In this document: piece by piece, positions 38,909-47,644 of the stretch | Layout of the letters: each line of letters begins with the position of its first letter | How positions within the stretch are numbered: position 1 is the first letter of the stretch | Notes under the pieces: model-generated | What the model was told of the DNA's origin: nothing | The model's database searches: none | Seen by the model: the letters and a program-made list of their open reading frames with translations, nothing else | DNA from: Hyphomicrobiales bacterium | Lineage (GTDB): Bacteria > Pseudomonadota > Alphaproteobacteria > Rhizobiales > Rhizobiaceae | Length of the DNA stretch: 64,000 bases | Direction of reading: 5' to 3' | NCBI GenBank assembly: GCA_900469445.1 | Contig: UBXM01000006.1 | Coordinates: 434,001 to 498,000, forward strand | Position numbers and translations under genes: made by a program

Positions 38909-39655
38909 TTAAACCGGCATCCGGGGGATGCTGGCTAACAGGGTACGGGTGTAGGCGTGGCTGGGGTTTGCCAGGATGTCGCGCGTTTTTCCGCTCTCGA
39001 CAATGTGGCCACGCTCCAGAATGATCACGTCTTCGCAAAGCGAAGATACGAGGCTCAGATCGTGCGACACCAGCACGAAGGTTGTCGTCTGCGACAGGTC
39101 CTTCAACAGTTCGACGATGCGGATCCGGGTGGACAGATCCAGCGCGCTTACCACTTCGTCCGCAAGGATCACATCCGGTCTGGAAACGATGGCGCGGGCA
39201 ATGGCGATCCGTTGTCTCTGGCCGCCGGAGAATTCATGCGGGTAGCGCTCGGCTGCGTCGGCGGTCAGCCCGACCGCGGACATCGCCTGCATGACTGCGG
39301 TTCTTCTGTCACCTTCGATGCCCAGCGAACGAAGTGGTTCGGCGATGATATCGAACACCCGCTGGCGCGGATCGAGCGAAGAATAAGGATCCTGGAAAAC
39401 AGCCTGTACCCCGCAACGAAAGCGGCGCATGAATTCGCGGTTCCTGGGATCGAGCCGTTTGCCTTCGAAGCTGACATCTCCGGTCGTGGGGCGATTGAGG
39501 CCGAGCAGAATGCGCAGCAGCGTTGTCTTGCCGGAGCCGGATTCGCCGACGATGCCGAGATTGCGACCTTTTTCCAAGGTCAGGCTTACGTCGTGCAGCG
39601 TCTTGCGTTGCCGCGTATAGGAAAACGATACATTGCGTACGTCGATGAGGCTCAT
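38909..39655 (-). CDS. Dipeptide/oligopeptide ABC transporter, second ATP-binding protein
   Basis: A protein of 248 residues, DppF/OppF type. It has Walker A GESGSGKTT, Q-loop VFQDPYSSLDPRQ, signature FSGGQRQR, Walker B VILADEVVSALD and switch VLVSHDLSLV. The FQDPYSSLDPR form is specific to peptide/nickel importers. Last gene of the five-gene operon; the ATG overlaps the stop of the DppD-like gene. It converges on nnrR. Confidence 0.92.
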   Translation of the reverse strand: MSLIDVRNVSFSYTRQRKTLHDVSLTLEKGRNLGIVGESGSGKTTLLRILLGLNRPTTGDVSFEGKRLDPRNREFMRRFRCGVQAVFQDPYSSLDPRQRVFDIIAEPLRSLGIEGDRRTAVMQAMSAVGLTADAAERYPHEFSGGQRQRIAIARAIVSRPDVILADEVVSALDLSTRIRIVELLKDLSQTTTFVLVSHDLSLVSSLCEDVIILERGHIVESGKTRDILANPSHAYTRTLLASIPRMPV

Positions 39656-40461
39656 CCGGCGATCTCCAGAGCATCGTCGAAGGCACGTGCCGCTGCGACA
39701 AGACTTTGCGTATAGGGATGGTGCGGCTGCCTGAACACATCGGAAACCGGGCCGCTTTCAACGATACGACCATGCTGCATGACCACCACGCGATCCACGG
39801 CACCTGCGACAACCGGAAGATCGTGGCTGATGAAAAGCAATGCCATGTCTCTTTCCCTTACAAGGCGCGCCAGGAGGGCGAGAATTTCGGCCTGAGTGGT
39901 CACATCCAGCGCCGTGGTGGGCTCGTCGGCAATTAGCAGCTTGGGTTTGCACGCAAGCGCCATGGCGATCGCGGCGCGCTGCCGTTGTCCGCCGGAAATC
40001 TCATGTGGCCAGGCATCGATGATACGCTGGGGATCCGGAAGCGCGACCTGATCGAGCAGCGCCAGTACCTCCTTGGCGATGCTAGCCTTGTCGGTTGCCC
40101 GTCCGTCGCGCTTGGCGCGCCGCTTTACTGCCTCGCCGACCTGCCGGCCGATCTTCACCAATGGGTCGAGCGCCGTCAGCGGCTCCTGAAACACGGTGGC
40201 GGCAGTGGTTCCACGTAGAGGTACGAGATCGCGGTCGCGCGCGCCAACAACCTGTTTGCCGTCAAGCAGGACCGAGCCCGACGCCTTAAGGGCATCCGGC
40301 AGCAGGCCGATTGCGGCAAGTGCGGTCAGCGACTTGCCGGAGCCGGACTCACCGATAAGGCCGAGGCGTTCGCCGCCTGCAATTGAAAGCGACAGGTCGG
40401 CAACCAGGGATTTTCCGCCGGTTTGGATCGTCAGGCCGTCGATCTTGAGTAGATCTGTCAT
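39652..40461 (-). CDS. Dipeptide/oligopeptide ABC transporter, first ATP-binding protein
   Basis: A protein of 269 residues, DppD/OppD type: GESGSGKSLTALAAIGLLP (about residues 37-55), VFQEPLTALDPLVKIG, ISGGQRQRAAIAMALACKPKLLIADEPTTALD (split motif, about 155-185) and LFISHDLPVVAG. It lacks part of the usual DppD C-terminal extension but keeps the PHHPYTQSLVAA tail motif. It overlaps both neighbours by four bases. Confidence 0.92.
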   Translation of the reverse strand: MTDLLKIDGLTIQTGGKSLVADLSLSIAGGERLGLIGESGSGKSLTALAAIGLLPDALKASGSVLLDGKQVVGARDRDLVPLRGTTAATVFQEPLTALDPLVKIGRQVGEAVKRRAKRDGRATDKASIAKEVLALLDQVALPDPQRIIDAWPHEISGGQRQRAAIAMALACKPKLLIADEPTTALDVTTQAEILALLARLVRERDMALLFISHDLPVVAGAVDRVVVMQHGRIVESGPVSDVFRQPHHPYTQSLVAAARAFDDALEIAG

Positions 40462-41315
40462 CGGCGGCTCCTGCGGGTCGGGTCAGCAAGATCGCGCAAC
40501 CCGTCGGCGAGCAGGTTGATGCCGATTACCAGTGAGACAAGCGCGATGCCGGGCGCAATGGCCCCAAGGGGCGCGCTGTAAACGGTTGCCTGTGCCTCCT
40601 GCAGCAGTCTGCCCCATGAGGCGTTCGGTGGCGGTGCGCCGAGGCCGAGATAGGAAAGTGAGGCCTCGGCAATGACGGCAAGGCCGAACTGCAGCGCCAG
40701 ATTGACGAGGAGTGTCGGCCAAATATTGGGGAGAATATGGATCCATACGACACCTATCCACGATGTGCCGGAGATACGCGCGGCGGTGATGTAATCCATC
40801 GAAAGCACGCGCTTGGTGAGAATACGTGTGAGGCGCGCGACGATGGCGGAATTTGCAACACCGATCGCGACGATTGCGGTCTCGAGGCTTGCGCCATCGC
40901 TTGCCGCAACGATCAACATGGCAAGCAGCAGGGTTGGAAAAGCGATCAGAATATCGAGGCCTGCGGCAAGGATATCGTCCAGTGTCCTGGAGGCGAAGGC
41001 GGCCAGCAGGCCGATCGTGATGCCGATCAATCCACCGATGACGATCGCGCCGCAGCCGACGGTCAACGCGATGCGGGAGCCTATCATGATCAGCGAGAAC
41101 AGGTCGCGACCAAGCCTGTCGGTGCCGGCAAGATGGGTGAGAGACGCTCCCTCCAGCCGCCCGCCCGACATGGCTGCAGGATCGAACGGTGTCCAGATCA
41201 GCGTCATGAGACCGATCAGGAGATGCAGACCGACGATGGCGGCTCCGATCGTGAATGTCCACGAACGACGTTTTTTGCCTTGGGGCGATGCCGTGATGGT
41301 TGCGGTGTCGCTCAT
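40458..41315 (-). CDS. Dipeptide/oligopeptide ABC transporter permease (DppC type)
   Basis: A protein of 285 residues with an N-terminal cytoplasmic tail, a first membrane helix at about 21-42, and five more. HLAGTDRLGRDLFSLIMIGSR is the DppC-specific periplasmic loop, and ITAARISGTSWIGVVWIHILPN is the ATPase contact region. It overlaps the DppB and DppD genes by ATGA junctions. It forms the channel with the DppB-like protein. Confidence 0.92.
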   Translation of the reverse strand: MSDTATITASPQGKKRRSWTFTIGAAIVGLHLLIGLMTLIWTPFDPAAMSGGRLEGASLTHLAGTDRLGRDLFSLIMIGSRIALTVGCGAIVIGGLIGITIGLLAAFASRTLDDILAAGLDILIAFPTLLLAMLIVAASDGASLETAIVAIGVANSAIVARLTRILTKRVLSMDYITAARISGTSWIGVVWIHILPNIWPTLLVNLALQFGLAVIAEASLSYLGLGAPPPNASWGRLLQEAQATVYSAPLGAIAPGIALVSLVIGINLLADGLRDLADPTRRSRR

Positions 41316-42391
41316 CTTGCCGCTCCGCCGCTGCGGTCTCGCAGGCGTGGATCGATCAGCCGCTGTGCCAGATCGGCGAAAAAGCCCACGAGCAGGACCA
41401 GAAGTGTCGAGACAAACAATACGCCCTGCACGTTGGGATAGTCGCGTTGTTCTATGCCCAGAAGCAGCATCGAACCGAGGCCGGGGAGCGAAAAGACGCG
41501 CTCGACCACGACTGCGCCAAGCAAAGTAGATGCAAGCTCGATACCAAGGATTGAAATGACCGGTACGGAGGCGTTGCGGATGCCGTGACGGACCAGCGCC
41601 TCGGTAAAACTCGCGCCAAGTGCGCGGGCAGTTCGCAGATAGTCACTGCCGAGCACGTCCTGCGTGGCGGAGCGTACATAACGGATCAGCGATGCCGACA
41701 TGACGATGGCAATGGTGATGACTGGAAGGACCAGCGAGTCGAAGGCTGCTTCCGGTCTTTGCCAGCCACGTGGCGGAAAGCCGCCGGAAGGAAACAGGCG
41801 CAGATTGACCGCGAAGACCGTGACGAGAAGGATGCCGATCCAGAATACCGGCACGGCGATACCGAGCTGTGAGACGACCGATATCAACGAGCCGTACCAG
41901 CGGTTCGACTTGACCGCCGCGATGATGCCGAGCGGCAGCGCGATGGCGATCGCCAGCACAAACGCCATGAGGGTCAGTGGCAAGGTTATGGCCAAGCGCT
42001 TGCCTATCTCCGGCAAGACAGGCGTATGGCTGACGAAGGACGCGCCCAGATCGAAACGGGCAAGGCTGGAGACAAAGCGGAAGAACTGTTCGGAAAGTGG
42101 CAGGTCGGAGCCGACCTGACGGCGCGCAGCTTCGATCTGCTCGGGATCGGCGCCAACGGAAACCAGTGCATTGGCGGGGTCGCCTGGCAGGAGGCGAAGG
42201 AGCAGAAACAGCACGGCAGCCGCGATCACAATCGATATGAGAAGAATGACCAGACGACGAAACAGATAGGAAAGAATGACCGGTACCTTTCGCGGGAAAG
42301 CCGCCCGGAGAAACCGGACGGCCAGCCTTATAACGCAGATTATCGATTTGCCGAGAGCAAGATGCGGATCAATCGGCTTTCTTGATGCCAC
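41312..42391 (-). CDS. Dipeptide/oligopeptide ABC transporter permease (DppB type)
   Basis: The recognisable DppB sequence begins about 40 residues in, at LSYLFRRLVILLISIVIAA, and has six membrane helices. LRLLPGDPANALV and DYLRTARALGASFTEALVRHGIRNA (contact region, about 240-265 of the long form) are family motifs. The start is uncertain: the listed GTG at 42391 overlaps the binding-protein gene by 23 bp and adds a basic tail. No ATG lies nearer, and a rare start close to 42280 would suit the family length better. Confidence 0.88.
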   Translation of the reverse strand: MASRKPIDPHLALGKSIICVIRLAVRFLRAAFPRKVPVILSYLFRRLVILLISIVIAAAVLFLLLRLLPGDPANALVSVGADPEQIEAARRQVGSDLPLSEQFFRFVSSLARFDLGASFVSHTPVLPEIGKRLAITLPLTLMAFVLAIAIALPLGIIAAVKSNRWYGSLISVVSQLGIAVPVFWIGILLVTVFAVNLRLFPSGGFPPRGWQRPEAAFDSLVLPVITIAIVMSASLIRYVRSATQDVLGSDYLRTARALGASFTEALVRHGIRNASVPVISILGIELASTLLGAVVVERVFSLPGLGSMLLLGIEQRDYPNVQGVLFVSTLLVLLVGFFADLAQRLIDPRLRDRSGGAAR

Positions 42392-43898
42392 CTGCGAAGA
42401 ACTGCGCGTTCAGCCCGTTGAGCGGATAACCGGTGACCGTCTTGGTCGAAACGACGATTTGCGGATAGAGATAAAGCCAATTGCTGGCCGCATCCTCGGC
42501 AATGATCGTGTTGGCTTCCTTCAGCTTTGCGGTCTGCTCGTCGGTCGTGGCGCTGGCTTCGGCCTGCTTGATCAGATCGACTACCTTCGGGTTGTTATAA
42601 CCCCAGTAGAAGTCAGGATTGCCGTAGAAGACGATGTCGCGGTGGTTGACATGTTCCTGCAAGGTCGCCTGGAAATCATGTGCCTTGTAGATTTTCGAAT
42701 ACCATTCGTTTGCGGTGATCACATTGATGTTCACCTTCACGCCGATCTTGGCGAGCTCCGTTTGCAGGAACTGAGCCGCTATCGGGTGCGGATCGTAATT
42801 CGGGGTGTCGATGGTGAAGGAGAAACCATCCGGATAACCGGCTTCTGCAAGAAGCGCCTTGGCGCTTTCAACGTCATAGGCGTCGGTCTTGGTAAGGTCG
42901 ACGAACCAGGGGTCGGTTGGCGGGACCATGGAGCCGATCAGCGTGCCATAGTCGCCCCATACGGCCTTCAGCAGCTTTGCATCATCCACCGCACGGGCAA
43001 GCGCCTTGCGAACCTTGACGTTGTCGAATGGTGCTACGCGATCGTTATAGGCAAGGAGAAGCTTGGTGGTGGACTGGCCTTCGGCAACGGTGAAGTCGGC
43101 ATTGTCCTTGAACTGCGCGAGCGAGTCCGGGCTCTGGACTGAGGTGATGATATCGACCGAGCCGGTCAGCAGCGCATTGTTTAGCGCCGTCGCCTCGGTG
43201 AAATATTGAAAGACCACGTCACCGTTGCTCGGCTTCTCGCCCCAGTATTCGTCAAATCGGGTCAATGCGATCGATGAGCCGCGCCGCCAGTCGGCCAGCT
43301 CATAAGGGCCGGTTCCGTCTTCCGTGGCAGTCAGGTTGGTCGCGCTATCGTTGACGATCCAGACATAGGAGAGATTATAGGGAAGCGAGATCGACCGTGA
43401 CGAAAGCTTGATGACGACAGTTGCGTCATCCGGCGTTTCGATGCCGGCGATCGGCTTCAGGCTGTTCTTGCGTGAGCTTTTCGATTCCGCCGAGGTGACG
43501 CGTTCGATCGAGAACTTCACGTCCTTGGATGTGAGCGGGTCGCCGGAATGAAATTTCACACCCGGCTGCAGAGCGAAAGTGTAGGTGAGGCCATCGTCGC
43601 TGACCTTGAAGTCCTTGGCCAGAACCGGTTCTACCGCGCCCGAGTCGGAAAGGCGGAAAAGTCCTTCATAGACATTGTTGTTGAAAGCTTCGTTGATGCC
43701 CTGGCCAGCGCCTGCGGTGTTGTCGAGGTTTTGCGGTTCGTAGAGCGACCCGATATTGATGGTCGCGTCCGCGTCGAAATCGGCGGCCTGTGCAGATCCT
43801 GCCGTCAATGCACCAAAAAGCACCGCTGCGATCGCTGCGCGGGTAGCAATTCGCTTCTTGTTAAGGGGTGAGCCCAGACGGGTCGTCAAACCGCTCAT
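42369..43898 (-). CDS. Dipeptide/oligopeptide ABC transporter substrate-binding protein
   Basis: A protein of 509 residues with a Sec signal ending near SAQA (about residue 38). It is an SBP_bac_5 family protein: YEGLFRLSDSGAVEPVLAKDFKVSDDGLTYTF, broken as about residues 75-110, then FHSGDPLTSKDVKFSIERV. It brings peptides, or in some relatives other solutes, to the DppBC channel. GGAG lies seven bases before the ATG. First gene of the importer operon; the divergent neighbour is an M24 peptidase-like gene, which supports a peptide ligand. Confidence 0.92.
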   Translation of the reverse strand: MSGLTTRLGSPLNKKRIATRAAIAAVLFGALTAGSAQAADFDADATINIGSLYEPQNLDNTAGAGQGINEAFNNNVYEGLFRLSDSGAVEPVLAKDFKVSDDGLTYTFALQPGVKFHSGDPLTSKDVKFSIERVTSAESKSSRKNSLKPIAGIETPDDATVVIKLSSRSISLPYNLSYVWIVNDSATNLTATEDGTGPYELADWRRGSSIALTRFDEYWGEKPSNGDVVFQYFTEATALNNALLTGSVDIITSVQSPDSLAQFKDNADFTVAEGQSTTKLLLAYNDRVAPFDNVKVRKALARAVDDAKLLKAVWGDYGTLIGSMVPPTDPWFVDLTKTDAYDVESAKALLAEAGYPDGFSFTIDTPNYDPHPIAAQFLQTELAKIGVKVNINVITANEWYSKIYKAHDFQATLQEHVNHRDIVFYGNPDFYWGYNNPKVVDLIKQAEASATTDEQTAKLKEANTIIAEDAASNWLYLYPQIVVSTKTVTGYPLNGLNAQFFAGGIKKAD

Positions 43899-44044
43899 AT
43901 TCAAACTCCAATTCGCTGGCCATCACGGCCATTACTCACGCCGCGGAGAATAGCCTAGTCCTGCCACATCGGAAGGGCGATGGAGGGGAAAAAACGAAGC
44001 GTGAGGAAATGCGCTGCCTTCTTGCTGGCTCGAAGAAGAATTTT

Positions 44045-44060
44045 GTTCCAGTGCTGGAAC
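44045..44060. promoter_or_regulatory. Perfect palindrome between the peptide importer and the M24 gene
   Basis: GTTCCAG-TG-CTGGAAC is a 16-bp site of two perfect 7-bp arms. It lies 53 bp before the M24 start and about 147 bp before the importer gene. It looks like a dimeric repressor operator controlling the divergent promoters. The cognate regulator is not proven; the IclR-type gene at 45380 is a neighbour. Confidence 0.6.
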
Positions 44061-44113
44061 TTCATCTTCGGGCAGACTAAGTCCCTGGCAAAGATGAGAG
44101 ATTGGAACAGGCC

Positions 44114-45346
44114 ATGAGCGATATCGATAGAAAGCGTGCAAGTCGGCTGATGAATGATGCCGGAATTGACGCGCTTGTCCTCTTCCAGCCAGAAGCTTTC
44201 CGTTATGCAATCGGCGCGCCGGCAGGCGTTGCAACCATGTGGGGGCGGGCAGGGGCCGCGGTCGCGCTGGTGCCCGCTCTGGTAGATGCGGGTGTCGCGG
44301 CTATCGTGAGCGACCACGCAGCGGCAACGGTGAGGCGGTTGGCACCTGATGTCGACATACGTGCCCATCGTATATGGATAGACATGCTGGATATTGCCGG
44401 GGCGCAGACGATCGAGCAGATCGATGAGGCCTATCGCCGCACTGGTGTTGGAGGACCGCGGCCCGAGACATTCGATCGGGCTGCGGTTTTCGATCTGCTC
44501 GGGGACCTCCTTCGCGAACGCGGGCTCTCCAATGCGCGCCTTGGCGTCGATCTTGAATTCATGCCCGCCGCCGATTTCGAATTTTTGAAGGAGAAGTTGC
44601 CGCAGATCGAATGGCTGGATGGCTCGAAAGTTCTTCGGCGACTGCGGGCGGTCAAGACCCCGGTGGAGATTGACCGTTTGCGCAAAGCTTCCCAAGCTGC
44701 GGAGGCGGGGCTGATCAGGATGTCTCAAATCATCCGGCCAGGTGTAGCCCTGCCCGATCTTTCCGCCGCATGGAAGGCAGGTGTTCTGGCGGCCGCTGCC
44801 GAAAATGGTTTCTCGCTCAGCGGTCATTGGGATTACATTTCGGTCGGTGCCGATATTTCCGACATGGCGGCTATGGTGACGCCCGGCGCGCTTATCAAGG
44901 CCGATGTCGGAACGCTCGTAGACGGTTATTCTTCCGACGGCGCGAGAACATATACTTTCGGTCCACCATCCAGGCTGGCCGTCAATGTGTTCAAGGCACT
45001 TGAGACGGCATTTTATGCCGGGCTTGAGCAGATCCGGCCCGGCAATCTCTTCGGTTCGATCCATGCGGCCATGCTTCAATCCATGCGCAGGGATGGCTTT
45101 GGCGAATATTGCCGCGGTCATTTCGGTCACGCAGTTGGCGGCAGCGTTGGTATCGAGGAATGGCCATTCTTTTCCGCCGACAATCAGGAAGTCATCGAAG
45201 CGGATATGGTTGTGGCGCTGGAAGCGCCATTTTATGGGCAAGGCCTTGGCGCGTTGATGATCGAGGACCAGTTTCTGGTGACCGCCAACGGCGCGGAATG
45301 CATGAACCGTCTGCCGCGCGGTCTGATAGATATGGCTGAGGCATGA
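44114..45346 (+). CDS. M24-family metallopeptidase-like protein (Xaa-Pro aminopeptidase/creatinase fold)
   Basis: A protein of 410 residues with an N-terminal creatinase-like domain (1-170) and a pita-bread catalytic domain. The metal ligands of the family are all present: Asp264, Asp275 (SSDGARTYTFG), His339 (GHFGHAVGG), Glu370 (ALEAPFYG) and Glu384 (MIEDQF). It is therefore more likely an active aminopeptidase or prolidase than a creatinase, which lacks the metals. No signal peptide. Divergent from a peptide importer, it probably splits imported (proline-containing) peptides in the cytoplasm. Confidence 0.88.
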   Translation: MSDIDRKRASRLMNDAGIDALVLFQPEAFRYAIGAPAGVATMWGRAGAAVALVPALVDAGVAAIVSDHAAATVRRLAPDVDIRAHRIWIDMLDIAGAQTIEQIDEAYRRTGVGGPRPETFDRAAVFDLLGDLLRERGLSNARLGVDLEFMPAADFEFLKEKLPQIEWLDGSKVLRRLRAVKTPVEIDRLRKASQAAEAGLIRMSQIIRPGVALPDLSAAWKAGVLAAAAENGFSLSGHWDYISVGADISDMAAMVTPGALIKADVGTLVDGYSSDGARTYTFGPPSRLAVNVFKALETAFYAGLEQIRPGNLFGSIHAAMLQSMRRDGFGEYCRGHFGHAVGGSVGIEEWPFFSADNQEVIEADMVVALEAPFYGQGLGALMIEDQFLVTANGAECMNRLPRGLIDMAEA

Positions 45347-45379
45347 AGCGGTCCCTCGGAGCTGACCGTAGCGAGGTGA

Positions 45380-46168
45380 TCAGCCTCTAAAACCGAGGCT
45401 TTTCGAAGCCATCTGGCCGGCTTCCAGAAGTATCCGCACATAGGTGGATTTGCGCGCCGGATCGAACCTGAACAGTGGAAACGAAATGCTGATCGCCGCG
45501 ATCGACTTGCCCAGGTGGTCACGGATCGGAACGGCCATGCAGCGCACTCCGACTTCGCTTTCCTCCAGCTCCTCCGAGTAGCCGTCCTCGCGAATGCGGA
45601 TCAGTTGCTCGCGCAGTGTTTCCACATCCGTGATCGTTTTCGGAGCCAGCTTCTCGAACGTCATCTTCGACAATCGTTCGGTGATTTCGGTTTCATCGCG
45701 AAAAGCCAGAAGCGCCTTGCCGAGCGAGGTGCTGTGTAGCGGGTTGCGCTTGCCGAGCGGCGAATTCATCGAAAGGCTATAAGCACTGTCGTATTTGTGG
45801 ATGTAGGCTACACGCTGTTCGCGTTCGTCCATCACGCCGAGGTTGATCGACTCGCCGGTTTCGCGGGAAAGCACACCCATGGCCTGGTCGGCGACCTGCA
45901 GCAGATGCGTCTGGCCACGCAAGGTGCGTGCGCCCAGTCCGAACAGCTTCAGCGTGAGACGGTATTTCTCCGTCTCCTCCTCTTGTTCGGCATAACCGAG
46001 GTCAACCATGGTCTGCAGCAGCCGATGGGTCGTCGCCTTCGAGGTCATGGCGCGCTGGGCAATATCCCCAAGACTGGAGCGGCCGTCTTCGGCCAGGGTT
46101 TCCAGTACCGAAAAGACCTTAAGGACCGCGGCGACATTGTCGGATTTATTACGGGAACTGTCTGACAT
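45380..46168 (-). CDS. IclR-family transcriptional regulator
   Basis: A protein of 262 residues. The N-terminal winged helix holds LGDIAQRAMTSKATTHRLLQTMVDLGY (about 34-60, given as a span). The C-terminal effector domain has ESINLGVMDEREQRVAYIHKYDS, PLHSTSLGKALLAF and GVRCMAVPIRD. GGAG precedes the ATG at 46168. It is divergent from the GH105-GH4-ABC operon and probably controls it, like KdgR-type IclR proteins of pectin use. A 15-bp inverted repeat lies before both genes. It could also act on the M24/peptide importer genes next door. Confidence 0.9.
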   Translation of the reverse strand: MSDSSRNKSDNVAAVLKVFSVLETLAEDGRSSLGDIAQRAMTSKATTHRLLQTMVDLGYAEQEEETEKYRLTLKLFGLGARTLRGQTHLLQVADQAMGVLSRETGESINLGVMDEREQRVAYIHKYDSAYSLSMNSPLGKRNPLHSTSLGKALLAFRDETEITERLSKMTFEKLAPKTITDVETLREQLIRIREDGYSEELEESEVGVRCMAVPIRDHLGKSIAAISISFPLFRFDPARKSTYVRILLEAGQMASKSLGFRG

Positions 46169-46189
46169 TAGTCGCTCCAAAAAAATAGA

Positions 46190-46204
46190 ATTACATTCTG
46201 AAAA
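46190..46204 (-). promoter_or_regulatory. Candidate IclR operator, copy next to iclR-type gene
   Basis: On the minus strand this is TTTTCAGAATGTAAT. The same 15-mer with one mismatch occurs at 46349-46363 on the plus strand. The core also forms AGAAT-TAC-ATTCT (46187-46199). It lies 22 bp upstream of the regulator's ATG, a position suited to autoregulation. Confidence 0.6.
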
Positions 46205-46348
46205 TATTGTTGTGTGTTGTCAAGCTGCGTGAAATGCCGAAAAAACACCGATTTTTTGGCAAAAATGCTTAGTTCTTGCGGTTTGTAAGCTCTGATATGA
46301 TAAATCTTGAGCACCCATTGCATTTCATTTTTTTGTATGCTTCCTTCT

Positions 46349-46363
46349 TTTTCAGAATGAAAT
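46349..46363 (+). promoter_or_regulatory. Candidate IclR operator, copy next to the GH105 gene
   Basis: TTTTCAGAATGAAAT matches the inverted copy at 46190-46204 in 14 of 15 positions. It extends into the inverted repeat GAATG-N6-CATTC (46355-46370). It lies about 50 bp before the GH105 start. Each divergent gene thus has one copy facing it. Confidence 0.6.
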
Positions 46364-46414
46364 CGCATTCCGATTTCGTGTCCGGACAAGGAGATCCGGC
46401 AGTTCTGGAGGAAA

Positions 46415-47545
46415 GTGACTTTGACTATGCATGCGCTCCTGCGGCAGAAGAGTTTTGTGGCGCCCAGACAAGACGTTGTGGGTCTGATCCAGCGGCTTGC
46501 CGGCAATCTCGTAGCCATTGAGGACAAGACGGGCGAGTTCCTGCTTCGCTTGGAAGACGGCCGGGTGATCGACACCAAAGGCTGGGCCGGTTGGGAATGG
46601 ACCCATGGCATTGGCCTCTACGGCCTCTTTAATTACTGGCAGCAGACTGGCGATCAAAAGGCGCTCGACATCATTACGTCGTGGTTCGATGCGCGTCTCG
46701 CCGAAGGCACTCCGACAAAGAACGTCAACACCGTCTGCCCGTTCCTGACGCTCGCATGCCTTTATGAACTCAATCCCAATCCGGCCTGGAAGCCCTATCT
46801 GGAAGCCTGGGCGGAGTGGGTGATGTATGAAATGCCGCGCACCAGCGAAGGTGGGCTGCAGCACATCGTCTACAACAACGTCAATCATCAGCAGATGTGG
46901 GATGACACGCTGATGATGAGCGTTATGCCGCTTGCCAAGATCGGCCTGCTGCTCAACAAGCCGGAATATGTGGAGGAGGCAAAATATCAGTTCCTCATTC
47001 ACACCCAGTATCTCGCCGACCGGAAGACCGGTCTGTGGTTCCATGGATGGACCTTCGAGGACAAGCACAATTTTGCCGAAGCGCTCTGGGCGCGCGGCAA
47101 TTCCTGGATCACCATTGCAATCCCGGAATTTCTCGATCTGCTCGATCTGCCGGAAGGTGATGCTTTCCGCCGCCACCTGATCTCGACCTTGAAACGTCAG
47201 GCGGAAGCGCTGGCGGAATATCAGTCCTCGTCCGGGCTCTGGCATACGCTGATCAACGACCCGCAAAGCTATGTGGAATCCTCGGCGGCTGCAGGCTTCG
47301 GCTACGGGCTGATGAAGGCCGTGCGCAAGCGTTATCTCGGACCGGAATATTTGCCGGTCGCCGAACGTGCGGTGAAGGGTGTGATTGGTCATATCGATGC
47401 GGCCGGTGAGTTGCAGAACACGTCCTTCGGTACGGCCATGGGGTCGGATCTCGATTACTACCGCCAGATCAAGCTGACGGCGATGCCTTATGGGCAGGCA
47501 ATGGCAGTGCTCTGCCTGTCGGAATATTTGCGTTCCTACATTTGA
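46415..47545 (+). CDS. Glycoside hydrolase family 105 (unsaturated rhamnogalacturonyl hydrolase)
   Basis: A protein of 376 residues with an (alpha/alpha)6 barrel pattern. Motifs KGWAGWEWTHGIGLYG, NHQQMWDDTLMMSVMPLAKIG (Asp163/Asp164, the latter region holding the catalytic acid of YteR-like enzymes) and ALWARGNSWITIAI fit GH105/GH88. It hydrates and splits the unsaturated uronic acid left by lyases from rhamnose-containing oligosaccharides. No signal peptide, so the substrate must be imported, which fits the ABC importer downstream. GGAGG lies close before the GTG chosen; an ATG at 46427 is an alternative. Confidence 0.9.
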   Translation: MTLTMHALLRQKSFVAPRQDVVGLIQRLAGNLVAIEDKTGEFLLRLEDGRVIDTKGWAGWEWTHGIGLYGLFNYWQQTGDQKALDIITSWFDARLAEGTPTKNVNTVCPFLTLACLYELNPNPAWKPYLEAWAEWVMYEMPRTSEGGLQHIVYNNVNHQQMWDDTLMMSVMPLAKIGLLLNKPEYVEEAKYQFLIHTQYLADRKTGLWFHGWTFEDKHNFAEALWARGNSWITIAIPEFLDLLDLPEGDAFRRHLISTLKRQAEALAEYQSSSGLWHTLINDPQSYVESSAAAGFGYGLMKAVRKRYLGPEYLPVAERAVKGVIGHIDAAGELQNTSFGTAMGSDLDYYRQIKLTAMPYGQAMAVLCLSEYLRSYI

Positions 47546-47552
47546 CGAATCT

Positions 47553-47610
47553 CCCGGCTTCGCCGGGTCATTTCATGACCTCATGATACGCCCGGCGCCT
47601 GTCGCCGGGC
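47553..47610 (+). other. Two GC-rich hairpins between GH105 and GH4 genes
   Basis: CCCGGC-TTC-GCCGGG (47553-47567) and GCCCGGCG-CCTGT-CGCCGGGC (47590-47610) lie in tandem, 8 and 45 bp after the GH105 stop. A CTTTTT tract comes at 47624, just before the GH4 Shine-Dalgarno sequence AGGAGGAGG. They may set the relative level of the downstream genes by partial termination or RNA processing. Confidence 0.6.
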
Positions 47611-47644
47611 CGATGAACGCTGTCCTTTTTAGGAGGAGGAAAGC

